NCBI RefSeq assembly: GCF_017591425.1
Contig: NW_024467121.1
Span: forward strand, 17,186,707 to 17,250,706
Length of the DNA stretch: 64,000 bases
Origin: Ochotona curzoniae
Taxonomy: Eukaryota; Chordata; Mammalia; Lagomorpha; Ochotonidae
Direction: 5' to 3'
Position 1 is the first letter of the stretch. The number at the start of each line of letters is the position of its first letter. A program made the translations under genes and the position numbers. The notes under the pieces are model-generated. The model was not told where the DNA came from. It was given only the letters and a program-made list of their open reading frames with translations, and did no database searches. This document shows positions 45,572 to 58,469 of this stretch, in pieces.

Positions 45572-47515
45572 AAGCAGTAACAATAGTACTTCAGTGTCCT
45601 TGATTCCCAAGTTCTTATGTTTTGGCTAATGTTGTATAAGGTGCCACCTTACCTGAGCCCTTGCCAAATCATTCCACTGAAACATGGAGCCCATTGACTT
45701 TACATGAACATTTGCATAGAATAATGAGAGGATTCTGTTGCCACTTTCCCACTGTCATATTTCCTTTTGCATCACATTGTCTGAGATGAGCTTATAAGAG
45801 GGAAAATGAGTAGTTGAGGCCTTTAGAGGAGACAAAGAAAATCATGTGGATTTGGAGAAGGACAACTTGCTGCCTGTATCAGGATGAAAAGGGTCTGGGG
45901 CTAAATGACCTCCCATAGGTATGGACTCAAGAGTGGTGCCATGTGCATTGCCTCAGCAGCCCTCTTCTCTGCTCAAAGGCTGGAAGGTCAGCCTTCAACT
46001 ATTGGTGCCAGAGACCACACTGTTGAGCTCATACTTCATCCCCATCCCTGCCTCCAAGGTCACTGTTCATAGGACTTTTATACGCATGCTGGGGTTGCCA
46101 CAGACAGGGGCAGGATGACATACCTAGGATTAGCCATCCTGACCCTCTGGTTTTTCAGAGCTTCTACTTCAATAGATACTCTTTAGTGGACATTACCACA
46201 GGTTACAAAAGTCCTGCTTTGGGTTTGCTTACCTCTCAATCAATATCTTGCATAGACCTCCTTGTCCCTTATATTTCAGACTTTTTCCTTTTATTAGCAA
46301 CCCCTAATTAATCAGTCAATTCATTTCCCACAAAAGAGGGTTTATGTTCATAATTCAGGCCATTTCTCTTTTTTACAACAGGAACAATTAAGTGTATCAC
46401 TGAAATATTTATTGCCACCTCGTAAATCCCAAATCATTCACCCTAAATAACTGTACCACATACCACTATTACCGTGATACCATTGGTGTTACTTAAAGAA
46501 AAGATATCTGTCCTTGAAACAAATGGTGAAACAGACTGGACTACCATCCAAATGATTTATCCATGCCTTTTTTTTCTGCTTCTTGCTTGATTTCAAACCA
46601 AGTACCCTCCAAAATACCCTCCTGAGGGTGTGACTTCAAGGGCCATTCGTGCAAGTGACTCAGTCTGAGTCTTTTCCAGAGAAGTGTAGCCAGGGGTTTT
46701 GTAAGAATTAGAAATGAAACAAATAAAATGCACATGTGACTTCTTTATTAGGTTGTAAATTCCAAGAGAAGCAGGTTGAGGGATATAGGAGGTAGATGGA
46801 GAAGAAGAAAGATCCTGTGCACAGTCTGTAAGTAAGCAACCATTTACTGGCATTCTGCATAGTTGATTGCCTGCCGTGGTGGGCATCTTCCAAGCAGCCA
46901 TATGAGTAACTTCATCTCCAGACAATTCAGTTGTGAAATTGGCAGGAAGAACCTATTTGCCAGTCAGGATTGCCAATTGGTCAAAGATTTCCATGTCATT
47001 GCTTCCTTCTTTTTGGAGTTCTATGTGCCTGAGTCCATACATGCACCTCACCCCTTAGAATTGAAAGCAAAGCCCAGGTAAAGAGGAAATGAGGTAGACA
47101 CAGGAGTCAAAGAGCTAGCAGGTGTAATCTTTGAGGATTTGAGCACAGCTGGCAACTGTCGAGTGGGAAGGAGCAGACAAAGATAAAGTTAAAAGAATTC
47201 TAACAGGTCTGACACAGGCTCTGTACCCATCCCTTCTGCAGTTCCTACCTTTCCTTACTTGATTTTTGTTTTATAGTAGCACATGTGTCCCTACTACTGG
47301 CTATCCTTCCCAGTACAGTGAATGCACTATCCCTCCATCCTTCCATTTATCTGCCAAACATATGCTCTACTGTAGACAAAAATATAGCAAAGAAAATCCT
47401 TGCTTTCAAAAAGTTTTGGATATACTGTTACTCTGTTCATCTCTTGGAGATTTTGTTCCCAAGATATTCTTTGGCTCAGTGTGATAGATACTTATTATCT
47501 ACGTGTTATGAGTTT
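45572..47515. other. No feature recognised
   Basis: Unique sequence with overlapping chance frames around 46540-46925. No splice-supported exon or repeat. Confidence 0.35.
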
Positions 47516-47519
47516 GGCA

Positions 47520-47625
47520 TTGTGCTATAGAATATGAATTTGAGATTAAAGATGTGTTCCATGTTCTAAAGAGTTTAACAGTCTGCCAGGAGACGTAGTA
47601 CAAAGCTAGGACATGACTCTCAACC
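47520..47625 (-). mobile_element. L2 3'-end fragment
   Basis: 'attgtgctatagaatatgaatttgagattaaagatgtg' with 'agagtttaacagtctgccaggagac' is the antisense of the L2 3' end (…ggagcttacagtctagtgggggagac…). Confidence 0.45.
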
Positions 47626-47669
47626 CAGAGCACCAAACTATTTTAGAGGAAGAAAAGATTTCTGAATTA

Positions 47670-47990
47670 ATTCTTTTTAAATTTGCACTTCTTTTGCTTT
47701 ATTTAAAGGCAAATAGATGAACAGATATATCCCATATGCTGTCCTGCTCTCCAAATGTCTCCAACAGCTGGGGTTAAGCCTGGCTGAATCCAACTGCCAG
47801 AAACTCCAGCTGGGTTTCCCATGTGGGTGGTAGAGACCCAGCTTCTTGAGCCAGCATCTGCTGCCTCCAAGATGTGCCTTAGCTGAAACCCGAAATTGGG
47901 AGTGGAGCCAAGATTCAAACCAGGCACTTCAATATGGGACATATGAGTCCCAAGTAGTTTCTTAGCCATTACACTAAACATGCCCTTGTA
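47670..47990 (-). mobile_element. CSINE-type copy, old
   Basis: 'tttgctttatttaaaggcaaatag' (tail side), 'gctgggtttcccatgtgggtgg', 'ccttagctgaaacccgaaattggg', 'gtggagccaagattcaaaccaggcac' and 'ttcttagccattacactaaacatgccc'. Belongs with the older subfamily of 20.3 and 53.7 kb. Confidence 0.75.
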
Positions 47991-47994
47991 TTAA

Positions 47995-49795
47995 GTCTCA
48001 AAGTAAAAATATGAACAGATTTGGAAAAGAGTGATGAAAAAGTACTTCTGAGGAGAAAGCATCAACTGAGCAAGGCAAACGGCTTAAAGAGCGGATGGAG
48101 AGAACTGAAAAATCTTCCAGATTTTTTGTATAAACTTTGTGAAGGTGCATAGTAGATCATGTGGGTCCTTTCATATCATAATAGTAAATCAGTTCTTTAT
48201 TTGCTAAGTGGTGTCAATAAATGTAAAACTTTAAACAGAAGAGATGACTAAGAATTACTTCTTAGTTAATTATTCTGCCAAAGAGGTACAAGTCCACTTG
48301 TAACATTAGGGAGACTAATTGTAGTGTAAAGGATGATGAAGATCCAAACATGGTTGAGAAGGTTAGGAAGAAAGAAATGAAAGAGATAATACAGAGATAT
48401 ACTTAAGTGTTATACATTTGTAACAATTTAGATGTTGAGATTGAGATAAACATGTGCATACTAAGTAATATGAAAGTTTCTGACATTGAGTCCTATCAGG
48501 ATGTGGTAAAATTAGATTTTAGAAGTAAAGAGATTTTAGAAGTAAAGGCTTAGCACACAAGAAAATGCAATGATTTTGAGCTGTGTTAGCATTGACATGC
48601 TCTTGGAACATTTATTCAAATATATATATATATAAGGAAGACAGACTTGGAAATACTTGATATTAGCATAGACTTAATTTGTTATTATTACTACTTTCTA
48701 CCTGGCTTTGTGGATAATGTCACCTAGTAAAGAGTTAAATATGTGAAAAAATAAATATGGAAAAATGTAAGGATATATGAGTTCACCCAAGTAATTTTTT
48801 TTCAAAGAGATGATGGGTCATGAATGTATCTTTAACTAGGCTCAATGTGAATATGTGGCAGAAATACCCATAAAAAGAAAGAAAATAGTTCAAAAGGGAT
48901 ATTAAGCAGAAAACAAGAAAGAGTTTTGAAATTTAGGAGGGATAGTGGCAATGACAAAGAAGGTGAAGGCTTAATTCTCTAAGAGCGAAAATGAAGAGAT
49001 AAAGAAGAATCTAAACCTAGTTAGATCAGTTTGATACTGCAGTTTTCAAGCCAAGTGCTCCCTAATTTCCAATGAGCTGAGGAGTGAGAGATACATAATG
49101 AAGGAGGATTGAGTAGGTAGCTTAATGAGAACAAAGGAGATGGCCTCCTTTTCAATGAAAAGAGGGTAAGGAGGTAGCAAGATTATGCAGAAGTTGGTGG
49201 GTGGCTTTCAGGATCAGTCCAATGTTATGAGCCATGATTTAGCATATCACTATACAATTTGAACAGTATAATGAACAGCAGCTTGAAAGTAGGGGAAAAC
49301 AAACTATAGCACCCATCAAAGGCTGAGCTATGCTGGGGTGTAGCCCAGGAGGAATAAACTCATAGGAAATTGAAGCAGCTGTATGCTCTAGGCTTGGAAG
49401 AAGGCTTCAGGGTAATAAGAATATAGAGAAAAGTGAGAAATTCTGAACTAGAAATGTGAGAATGATTAAAATTATAATAGGAATGAGGATGTGAGAGAGC
49501 TGGAATAGTAGATTGAGGACATAAAATGGAATATGAGATTTGGACCTTTTCTTAACTGCACAGAGCCCCATGTAATGCCATTCCATCCCCAACCCATACC
49601 CCATCAGCACCTGCCTAATTCCTGTTTTCTTTTGCATCAAATTGTATTTTATTCTGTTTCTCAGGCTTTTCAAATACAGCTGAGTGAATTAGGCTAACCT
49701 GTTGAGCTAACTCACAATATGAAATTGATAGCTAATGATTGCTTCATATGTTATCCATCACAGAAAATAGACTCTTTATGATAATGACTTAACAG
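47995..49795. other. No feature recognised
   Basis: Purine-rich, AT-rich DNA with a short (ta)n at 48620-48633 and a repeated 'ttagaagtaaag' near 48517-48547. No gene. Confidence 0.35.
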
Positions 49796-49797
49796 TA

Positions 49798-49920
49798 GTT
49801 CTTACCCAGGAGTATATCAGCTGTGGGATTGTTTGACTACTAAACCCTCCTGGGCTCCATCCCAAGAAATCCTGATTCAGGGATTCTACATTGAGAGCTG
49901 GGAATCTGATTATTGCAAAG
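49798..49920. mobile_element. MER5-like DNA transposon fragment
   Basis: 'ctaaaccctcctgggctccatcccaagaaatcctgattcagg' and 'gagctgggaatctgattattgc' resemble the MER5 (hAT-Charlie) interior (…caccccagac…atcagaatctctggg…). Short and old. Confidence 0.4.
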
Positions 49921-50901
49921 AGGCAGTTGATGGAAGAGTTAGAGAAGACTAGATGAAACTTCTTCCAGCTCCTCTCATCAGTAATTTTACCACTGTACTT
50001 GAATGTAATTGATTATGGCAGTTACTGCTTTTCTGTCTCCATGCAGCTTTTCTGTCCCTGCCCCCAGCCCCTGGTTTTGCATCCAGCCTGACCAAATCCT
50101 AAGCAACCTTAGTGCCTTTTCTTCCCTAAACACAGTGGGACTCATGACCCAAACAGTGTCACTTACAGATTTCCACCCAGGATCTTGAAGTAGCTTTGGA
50201 AACCACAGTTTACGTGATGTTGCCAAAGCAGCAAAAAATCTCAGTCTATGGATGGCCATCTTCCCAGAGGTTGGTAGAAGTCTTTCAACAAAAGAAAACC
50301 AAGCACAGATAAGCAAAAAAGACATGAGTCTTTATTGGAATCCTTGTTCCTGTCTGGTTTCTGAAAGCCCTTTTCAACCCTGTGAACTGTCCCAATATTC
50401 TTCCCAGTGATGGGAGTCAACAGTATCAATTTCTGTCACTTGTGGATGAAAAAGCACTAATTAATACAAATATGCAGATGAAAGGCAATTTATTCCTAAG
50501 GATATAAACCTGTCATTCATTTTCTCTGTGTGGATAGAAAAAAATATCCTTTTTAATACAAGTATATGTTTTATAGCAGGATAAAGTGGAACCTCATTGA
50601 CATGACTGTTCAATGAGAAAGGCATCTGAGTTAGGAGAAAGGTCTGGATAGTAAATTGTGTTTTTCCAGAGTATTCTTATCTTCAAGGACAAAAGCAACT
50701 GATACCAATATAAGAATTTTTCAAGGGCCTGTTTTTAATCATTTAGAAATGCAGGATCATCTATAGAAAATAGACTGCCTTTTCTAATTTTGATTTCACT
50801 GTCATTCAGCAACATGATTTTGGATACATCTTTTGACCAAAACTGGTTTCAGCTGCAAAATGTAAATTATGTGGTTCTGGATTTTTGAAAATAAGCTTTA
50901 A

Positions 50902-50904
<3 letters not shown>
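49921..50904. other. No feature recognised
   Basis: Unique AT-rich DNA. The 112-codon minus frame 49987-50325 shows no recognisable domain and no splice support. Confidence 0.35.

Positions 50905-50934
<30 letters not shown>
50905..50934. repeat. (AT)n microsatellite
   Basis: About 15 uninterrupted at units. Confidence 0.95.
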
Positions 50935-50938
<4 letters not shown>

Positions 50939-50939
50939 G

Positions 50940-52160
50940 TTTGTATACGTAAGCATTTTAAAATGATTGATTTTGTTCTCCACTTAAATTGCTATCTCTT
51001 TTTTTCCTTTTGTAGTTTAAATTTAATAAAGCATGTCTCTATATAAGCATGTTTCCGTATAAACATGTTGTATATTGCACCCTAGTCCCAGTGTGAATGT
51101 TCACAAACTAGGGTCTGAATCAATGAACTTGGGAAGTACCCAACTGAACAGGTGGGCTTATTACTATCACAGAAGGAGGTGGGAGAAATCTCTATCAACA
51201 GCCAAAAGCTATACGCTCACCATTGCTTCTTATTCTTCCTTAAGGCAGAGCTATAGAGAAGAAGATCTGGGTTTCCCTTTAAATTGTCCCCATGAGATAA
51301 TTAGACACAGATCCTTTCTTTCCTCAGAAGGCTCCCATATGGGTAAAAGATGTGAAAGATCAAGGCAACATATGTGAAAATGTGTCAAATAAAAAGAAAA
51401 CTCACTTATTTGAACATCTTAAAAAATCAAGATAAAAAAGAGAGAGCCAGGGGAGTCATAAAATGTTAGCTCTAGGCCAGAAAACTGTTGCTTTTAATTT
51501 CTATATAGTGAGAGAAAATTTAGTGCATGAATAACATTTCATGGAAACATATAACTTTAAAGATTTATATTATCATATTTGAATGCAGGAGACACCATAA
51601 GATAGTTTAAGCTGTCTACCACATGTTGATTTAGAATTATTCAGCATAAAGGACCTGCCACTTGGTGTAAAATTAAATAGGAAATCTCTTTAACTACAAA
51701 TATGGTATTGGATTTCGAAGCATATGAAAGAAGGAAAGGAAAAATAATAAATTGTCACTTATTACATCTGCTCATCTTTTAGACTGTTCAGGGGCCTGTG
51801 GTGTTATGTGCACCTGAATGGGGTTCTCTCAAGATCCTATCACTTTGAGCATTGGTATAAAAACAAAGATCTCAAAACTAGAAGTGTGACATTCTCTCAT
51901 AATTTTTCCAACTGAAGCATTTCAACTGAAGGTCTTTTGCTTCATTTTTGTGCTGTGGGTCCTAATGTGGTGGTGGTTTTATTTACTTATGACATTCAAA
52001 ACTACTAAAGGCATGTGCACCTAGGCAGGCTTACTCCTTTGATTTAAAGCATAGCCTACTGCATCAATGAAATGGAGACACTAGAAAAACAGAAGGGTCA
52101 CTCTGTGACAAGCATACTGAGGTTTAACTTGGTTAATCTGACCACATCTGTTCTTTGACT
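50940..52160. other. No feature recognised
   Basis: Unique DNA. The 100-codon frame at 51075-51377 has no domain or splice support. Confidence 0.35.
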
Positions 52161-52161
52161 T

Positions 52162-52265
52162 GAGTGCCTTTTCAACCTTAACTACACATTAGATTACTTA
52201 GGGAATTCTGTTAAAGCAAATTCTCCAGACCACTAAGCTTGGAGACTCGCGAGTATTTTCAGAGC
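52162..52265. mobile_element. MER5A-like DNA transposon fragment
   Basis: 'ttttcaaccttaactacacattagattacttagggaattctg' follows the MER5A end (ttctcaaccttggctgcacattagaatcacctggggagcttt), then 'tctccagacc' and 'gagtattttcagag' fit its interior. Confidence 0.55.
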
Positions 52266-52629
52266 CCAGCACCACATCATTCACAATTCTGGGATTGTAC
52301 AGCCAACTTGACTTTGAGCTGCTCCCATGCTGTCAGCACTTCCCTTTCATCCCTTCCTTCACTAAAGTGGCCCAGAACCCAGGTCATCTTTCTGTTATTA
52401 TCTTCCCAATACTCGCAGTGAAATTACTTCATCAGTCCAGTTTCAAAGTTGATATTTTCCACTCTCCTGAAGAGAACTAGCTGAAACAATTGCTTACACA
52501 CATTCCAATCTTAAGACTCTACTAGAACCTAAATACTCTCTGGTAGCTTTTTGTAAAGCTTTTCTCATGTACTGCTTCCATGTTGCCATCATCCAAAAAT
52601 AATCATTGAACTCAGCCTAGTTTTGGTCT

Positions 52630-53078
52630 TGGACAAGCTAGATAGGGTGACTAACTTCAAGGAGTCTGTGTTTGATGGTGAGAAACACAAAGAAACACAG
52701 ATAAGGAAATTAAGAAGCAAATGTAGAGAGATTATAAACAGTATGAAGTAGCTAAAACAGGAAAATGTAGAATGAGGGTGGCAGAAATTAGAGTCGGTGG
52801 TAGTATTTCTTTTCAATTAATTGGCAAAGGCGAGGTGAGGTGATATTTGAGTTTAGACCTAAAATATAAGGAAAGAGGCCTAAAAACATTCATAGGGAAA
52901 GAGCAACAAATACCAAAACCAGGAATGACCTTGGTGTATCTGGGAGACAGAAGTTCTCTGCAGCTATTGAGTTAGCTTGGGGAGGAAGGCCAGGAAGGTG
53001 GAATCACAAAGACAGCAAAAGGGCAATGCATAGGGACCTTGCAGATCATGCTAAAGATTTCTGAGTTTATTTTAACAA
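52630..53078 (-). mobile_element. L2 fragment
   Basis: The plus strand carries antisense L2: 'ggcgaggtgaggtgatatttgagtttagaccta' (tga-catttgagctgagacct type), 'gggaaagagcaacaaataccaaaacc' and 'gcatagggaccttgcagatcatgctaaagatttctgag' (…agggccttgtaggccatggtaaggac…). Collinear over about 450 bases. Confidence 0.65.
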
Positions 53079-53084
53079 TCAGGT

Positions 53085-53392
53085 GTAGGCCAGTCAGTGT
53101 CTTGGCTCATCAACCTCTTCTTGTGAAGCCACCATCCCATATGAGCACTTGTTCAAGACCCCAGTGCTCCATTTATGATCCAACTCCTGGTACTGCACCT
53201 TGGAAAACAGCACCAGATGGGCCAAGTACTTGGGTCCTGGCACTCACAAAGGAGATCTTGATGGAATTTTGGCCTCCTGGCTTTGACCCAGCCCTGCAAG
53301 TTGCAGCCATTTGGGGAGTGAACTAGAGGATGAAAAATTTCTCTATCCTTCTTTCTCTTTAATAAATAATCAAATAAATATATTATCATCAG
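53085..53392 (+). mobile_element. CSINE, old
   Basis: 'gaagccaccatcccatatgagcac', 'ggtactgcaccttggaaaacagc', 'gggccaagtacttgggtcctgg', 'gcagccatttggggagtgaac' and the tail 'ttaataaataatcaaataaat'. Confidence 0.88.
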
Positions 53393-53639
53393 AAAGGAGA
53401 TGAGATACCAATGAGAAACTCAAGTAGGGGCACTACATGATTATAAGTTGCCTTCATTCCTGCCCAGCTTCTAAGTGAACAGGCTGTGTTGCCACTGCTG
53501 CTCTAACTATGTGCAATCAGAGATCAGCATTTTCTCTTGGAATATAAGTTCCCTGAGTTCTCTTTTAATCCATGCCATTTGGCTTAATGCCAATGCCCCA
53601 CTTTTTAAATTTTTGTTTGCTTTGTCTTTTTTTCTTGCT

Positions 53640-53935
53640 TTGTCTTAATTTTAATTAAGTAATCAGTTAATTGAGAGGCCAAGAGCCAAAGACAGAGATT
53701 TCCTATAACCTGTTTCACTCCACAAATTCCAACAACAGCTGAGGCCAGGAGCTAAGAACTCAATTCAGGTCGCCCAACAGGTAGCAGAAACCAAAGTACT
53801 TGAGCTATGATCTGTTGCCTTGCAAGTGCACATTGGCAGGAAGCTGAAACCTGGAGCAGAGACAGGCACTGCAGCATGGGATGCACACTTCTCCAGTGAT
53901 GTCTTAACAACTGGGCCAAATGCCTATCCCCACTC
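53640..53935 (-). mobile_element. CSINE-type copy, old
   Basis: 'gagaggccaagagccaaagacagagat' (tail side), 'ggtcgcccaacaggtagcag', 'aagtgcacattggcagg' and 'gcagcatgggatgcacac ... ctgggccaaatgcc' in antisense order. Confidence 0.7.
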
Positions 53936-53989
53936 AATTTAAGTATTCTCTTTCCTTCAGTTCCATAATATCCAAATATCTAGGTGGGG

Positions 53990-54292
53990 AAGTAGATGTG
54001 TGTGTGTGTGTGTGGCAGAGACACAGAGACAAACTTCCCTTCTACTGATTAACTTCCCAAATATCCATATGGGTAGGGTGGCCAAAGTCAAAATCTAGGA
54101 ATTCAATCCAGATCTTCCATGTGAAACTTAAGAACTTGAGCTTTTGGGGCTGTCACCACCACCTCCCAATATCCACAGCAATAGGAAGAAGCAGAAGCTG
54201 GAGCTGATGCTGAGGCCAGGAATTGAATCCAGACACTGATGGGAGATATATCCCAACTGCTGTCTTAACCACTAGGTCAAAAGCCCACCTTC
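53990..54292 (-). mobile_element. CSINE-type copy, old, with (TG)n at its tail
   Basis: A (tg)n run at 53998-54015 replaces the tail, followed by 'cagagacacagagac', 'actgattaacttcccaaatatcc', 'gaggccaggaattgaatccagac' and 'ctgctgtcttaaccactaggtcaaa'. It lies 55 bases from the preceding copy, same orientation. Confidence 0.72.
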
Positions 54293-54569
54293 CATCTGTA
54301 CAAGTTTAATTACTGCACTCTTCGTGCAACTGACTCCTGATCTCTACTATGGGCTTTCCTATTCTGCTTATTCTTAGCTTTAGCATTCTTCTTGAAGATT
54401 CTTGGCCATGATCACTCTGTATTTTACATATTGATAATAAAGGGAAAGTTTCTTCTATTCTATAGACTTTCAATACATCTCTATGCCAAGGACCCCCATG
54501 TTGTAGCTTGAGCCAACATCTCTCTCTAAATCTCCCAAACTGTATATAACTGGCCGCCATGTACCATCA

Positions 54570-55190
54570 CAAGGATATTCCTGGGTACCACAAATTTGGC
54601 ACGTCTCAAACTGAATTCACAATCATCTCTCCAAAGTAATTCTCCCTTCTAATCATCCACTCTGAATGAAAGCTGCCACATTTAACAAACTACTCAAGCT
54701 AAAACCTAGGGGTCATGATTTAAGCTTCTTTCTTCTTCATTCTCAACATCAGATTGGTGACTTCATTTAGTCTTATTCCATGGCACCTTTGTGTCCAGTC
54801 TCATTACAACTGCTTTGACTCTGATTGCCTCTCATCTCTTGCGTGTGTCAGTATTATATTCCTTAAATTGTTCTCCTTGCTCCCTTCAACTGCATGACTC
54901 ACTTCAGTCAAGATTGTATTCCTAAAATGTTAATGATCATATACTCTCCTGCATAAAATCTGTAAGTGGTCCCCCTACCCAGATCCCTTTGGCTTAAAGA
55001 CAAACTGAAATTCCTTTTCATGACTACACATGACTTTGTAGCCTTCAGTGATCATACTCTGTTTCTAACTCTACTCCCAACCCAAATGAAGTACTTGTAG
55101 TTCTTTGTCTGCCCTTTCTCTCACTTTCCTCAGAATTGTTCTTTCTAACCCAAAGATCTTTGATCATGCTTTTGTTCAGCTTGACAACTC
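54570..55190 (+). mobile_element. L2 element, ORF2 C-terminal region
   Basis: Sense L2 text in order: 'ctaaaacctaggggtcatgatttaagc', 'cattctcaacatcagattgg', 'tctgattgcctctcatctcttgcg', 'cctgcataaaatctgtaagtgg', 'tagccttcagtgatcatactctg' and 'aatgaagtacttgtagttc'. These follow the L2 path …aggagtcatccttgac…catccaatcagtcacc…tgctcaaaaacc…ctacc…. No frame is intact. Confidence 0.6.
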
Positions 55191-55204
55191 TACTGGTCTC
55201 AGTC

Positions 55205-55620
55205 TGTTGTTGTCTCCTACAAGAATTTTCTGAAACGGAAGAAAGCAGAAACCTGCTTCATGACGGATGCAGACACTAATGGATGTGGCTGGGTCAAGGA
55301 GAGGCAACTGCTATACTCAATTGCTGGGAAAGAGTCCAGCTTTGTTTGTGGCAGCAAAGTTCAGTTTATAAGGCCGGAAAAGAGACAAGGAAGGTGAGAC
55401 TTTGAGAAATGTATCTTACTTTCTTGGATATGGTGGCATTTGGGGAACATTTGATGAGCATGTCATTGAGACTCAATGATCTAAGAGAGGAAGCCAGGTA
55501 GCAACAATGCAAACCATTCAGAACCTCTCTGCCTGGATGGCTAAGGAAGCAGGTTCAGGCACCAGCTGACTTTCCCACTTTCAAACTCTTAGTTAATCCT
55601 AAATTCTCAGAACTCAGACC
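55205..55620 (-). mobile_element. Possible solo LTR (endogenous retrovirus relic)
   Basis: Read on the minus strand the segment has LTR-like architecture: a TATA-like 'ccttataaactg' near 55375, a polyadenylation-like 'aaacaaagc' about 25 bases on, and an end in '...ggagacaaca' that would satisfy the terminal CA. I found neither a clear TG start nor a target duplication, and no family was recognised. Confidence 0.3.
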
Positions 55621-55699
55621 AAGCCCAGGGTAAATGTGGAAAATTATAGTTTGACTATTTTGTTTAACTTGAAAGAAACGTGCCTTCTTATAAAAGGGG

Positions 55700-56035
55700 G
55701 AGGGGCTTGTTTTATTTTTATTTGAAAGTCAGAGTTATAAAGAGAAGAAGAGAGAAAGAAAGAGAGGGATCTCCCACCCATTGGTTCTCTCCCCAAATGA
55801 CTGTGATGGCTAGAACTGTACAGATACAAAACTACAGAGCCAGGAGCTTTTTCCAGGTCTCCCATGTGGGTGCAGGTGTCCAAACATTTCAGTCATCCAT
55901 CTCTTCCTGCTTTCCTAGGTCGTAAGTAGGAAGCTGGATTTGGGAGTGGAACAACAGGGATTTAAACCTGTGCCCATATAGGATGCTGGTGTTGCAAGCA
56001 GAGGCTTAGCTTACTAGGCATGGCACCAGTCCCTG
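55700..56035 (-). mobile_element. CSINE, intermediate age
   Basis: 'ttttatttttatttgaaagtcagag', 'ggttctctccccaaatgactgtgatgg', 'gagccaggagctttttccaggtctcccatgtgggtgcagg', 'cccatataggatgctgg' and 'taggcatggcaccagtccc'. Confidence 0.88.
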
Positions 56036-56684
56036 ATTAACTGAGATTTGAATGGGGAATTAACTGAGCTATTCCAGCTAAGTCGTGACTCAAAAGTGGG
56101 ACCTTGTGAAAGAAAAATGGAGATGTGTTTATTGCACACCTGCTCTATGAAATGAGATTTGTAGTATGTCATGTATTAGCTTGAGTAGTAATCCCATGTT
56201 AGCTTATTTGTCTAACAAAACATTATGATATTATAGTCCCTGCCTTGTTCGTAGCTCATGATCTGGCTAATACACAATTAAATGTATGGGAAAAGAATAA
56301 ATAAAGGAAACTGAACCAAAAATAAATCATTGTTAAGAACTCTGGCAGTTTTTGTCTAATTAGGACAGAGATATGAATATAGGTAACTATGAAGAAATGT
56401 GTTTCAATGGAGTTACATAAACAATGCAATAAAGATACTAGAGAGGACAGGCAAAATTTGTACTGGAAATCCAGAAAGACATTAAGAAGGAAATTACATC
56501 TGAGTTGAGATAAAAGATAGTAGGCCTTAATGACAGCTAAATTCGTGCATCAATCTTAGTTTTTGATACTGTCCACTCAGAATCTGTATATATAGATCGC
56601 TTCTACCGATGGCAAACACAGAAAGGGCAGAGATGGATCATGTAAGACACTGAATGAGGACTCAAGTGGAGAACAAATGCATCT
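56036..56684. other. No feature recognised
   Basis: AT-rich unique DNA without supported features. Confidence 0.35.
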
Positions 56685-56685
56685 T

Positions 56686-56800
56686 TTTTAGTGTTTGTCT
56701 ATTTCAAAGAGAGACACAGAGAGAGAGAGAGATCCCATGCACTGATTTTCTCCCCAAATGCCCACAATGATCAGCAGCAAACTAGAGCTACAGTAAGTAT
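56686..56800 (-). mobile_element. CSINE fragment, tail half only
   Basis: 'gtctatttcaaagagagacacagagagagag', 'ccatgcactgattttctccccaaatgcccacaatgatc'. The head half is missing. Confidence 0.65.
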
Positions 56801-58460
56801 CAAACGGGGTAATCCAGTGTGGGCTGGGGCTGTCTTAAACAGAGTCATAACAAGTTGTTCTTTCTTCATTCACCTCTTTTTTACCTCTCTATCTTTCTGT
56901 CCAAGACTTACACTTGTATAATGGATTATAGGTCACAAACTGTGTTCATTTGACCCTCACATGTAAAAGACTATCTTTAAGTTTTAAGGCATAAGTTCAA
57001 AACTCAAGAACCAGAAATTTCAACCTAGTTTTGCCCTATTTTTTCTGTCAGACTCTTTTTTTTCTACACAATTAAGCAACAGCAACATATGGTTAGTGTC
57101 AAGTAAAGACTAAAAATGAATGCTATGTGCTTTGCAAATGGAAAATCCTTACTCAAGCCAGCTTTATTCTTGGGCCCTTTCTTCCCACTTTTAAACATCT
57201 TCCTGTTTCTCCTTCCTTTCTTTTACTTGTCTATTTTCCTCTTTTCTTGCTCTTCATCTTTTCAATTCTCCTCACCTCATTCAGTTCATACTGTAGTGTG
57301 AAACATTTGTTATTAAGCATTCATTTCAGCTCTCTAGCAACAAACTGAATGATCATGAACATCAAATCCCAGAGTTCCCTTAGTTCAATATTCATCTAAC
57401 AAGACATAAAAAAAAAATGGCCTCGCTGCAAGAGAATTAAATGCAAATATTTTAGAATAAGACAAAAACATTGGTGTTTTTCAAATACATCCCCCAAAAT
57501 TCTAAAGTGTAGTTGATATTAGGAATTAATAAATTTTCCCTGCAAAACATAATTTCTATAAGTCATTCTCATTGGTCTGAAATCTACAGAAGGCAACTTT
57601 CAAAATCCCAAGGTTTTAAATCCTTCCCAAAGACCCATCACTACATAAAAGACCTTTGAGTTCAAGGGGGTAAAGTAGGGTGGAGTTGTAGCAAAGACAG
57701 GGATGGAAGAAAAAAGAGGCAAGTTTTTGTAATTTTTCTGTTTGTCTTAAATGTTGTGCTTAAATTTTTCCTTAAAAAAATAGTCTGTTTTTCCTTTGAG
57801 AAAACTAATTTTTTTCTGTCATATATTGAACATCTGGTAGGATTTGGATACTCTGGTCTTTCTGTTTTGCTTCATTTTTATGTAGAGTATAGAGCTAAAT
57901 GGCTATTTTGTAGCATTTCCCAACTACACGAACTCTGTGTTCCGAATGAAGAGCAGAATGAAGAGCAAGAATAAGAATGGATCTCAGGCACTTTCCCTGA
58001 GCATTTTAAGAAAAAAAAAAATATGCCCAATTTGTAGTGTCACCATAGTAGCAGAACATCCTGAGAAACTCCAGAGATCTCTTCCTATCCAGATCTATGA
58101 CAGCAGTTTGATAGCTGATGGAAATATTTCTGATGCCACAAAAGCTTAAAAAGCTATAGGCCTTGTGTTGGCAGATTTCCATACAGCAGCATTATCTAGA
58201 ATCCCATAAGTCACCAGAGTTCATTGGCTTAAATCAGAGTTATTATAGAAGAAGACTAATGATTTCACTTAAGGTTCAGCAAATTTCAAACAAAAAACAT
58301 GGCTTTTTGATAAAACATTCTACCTTTTTGAGTTGTCACAGAAATACTAGGAAAGCGAAGTGTTCCATGAAGAAAATACCTTGTGAAAATGAATTTTTAC
58401 CTAACAGTTAGTTTTCAATATCTGTTTCTAAAGATTCTTCAGAAAAACAGAACTTGTAGT
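56801..58460. other. No feature recognised
   Basis: T-rich then AT-rich unique DNA. Frames at 57756-57974, 57937-58149 and 58163-58411 are overlapping short ORFs without domains or good splice sites. Confidence 0.35.
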
Positions 58461-58469
58461 ATGCAACTG

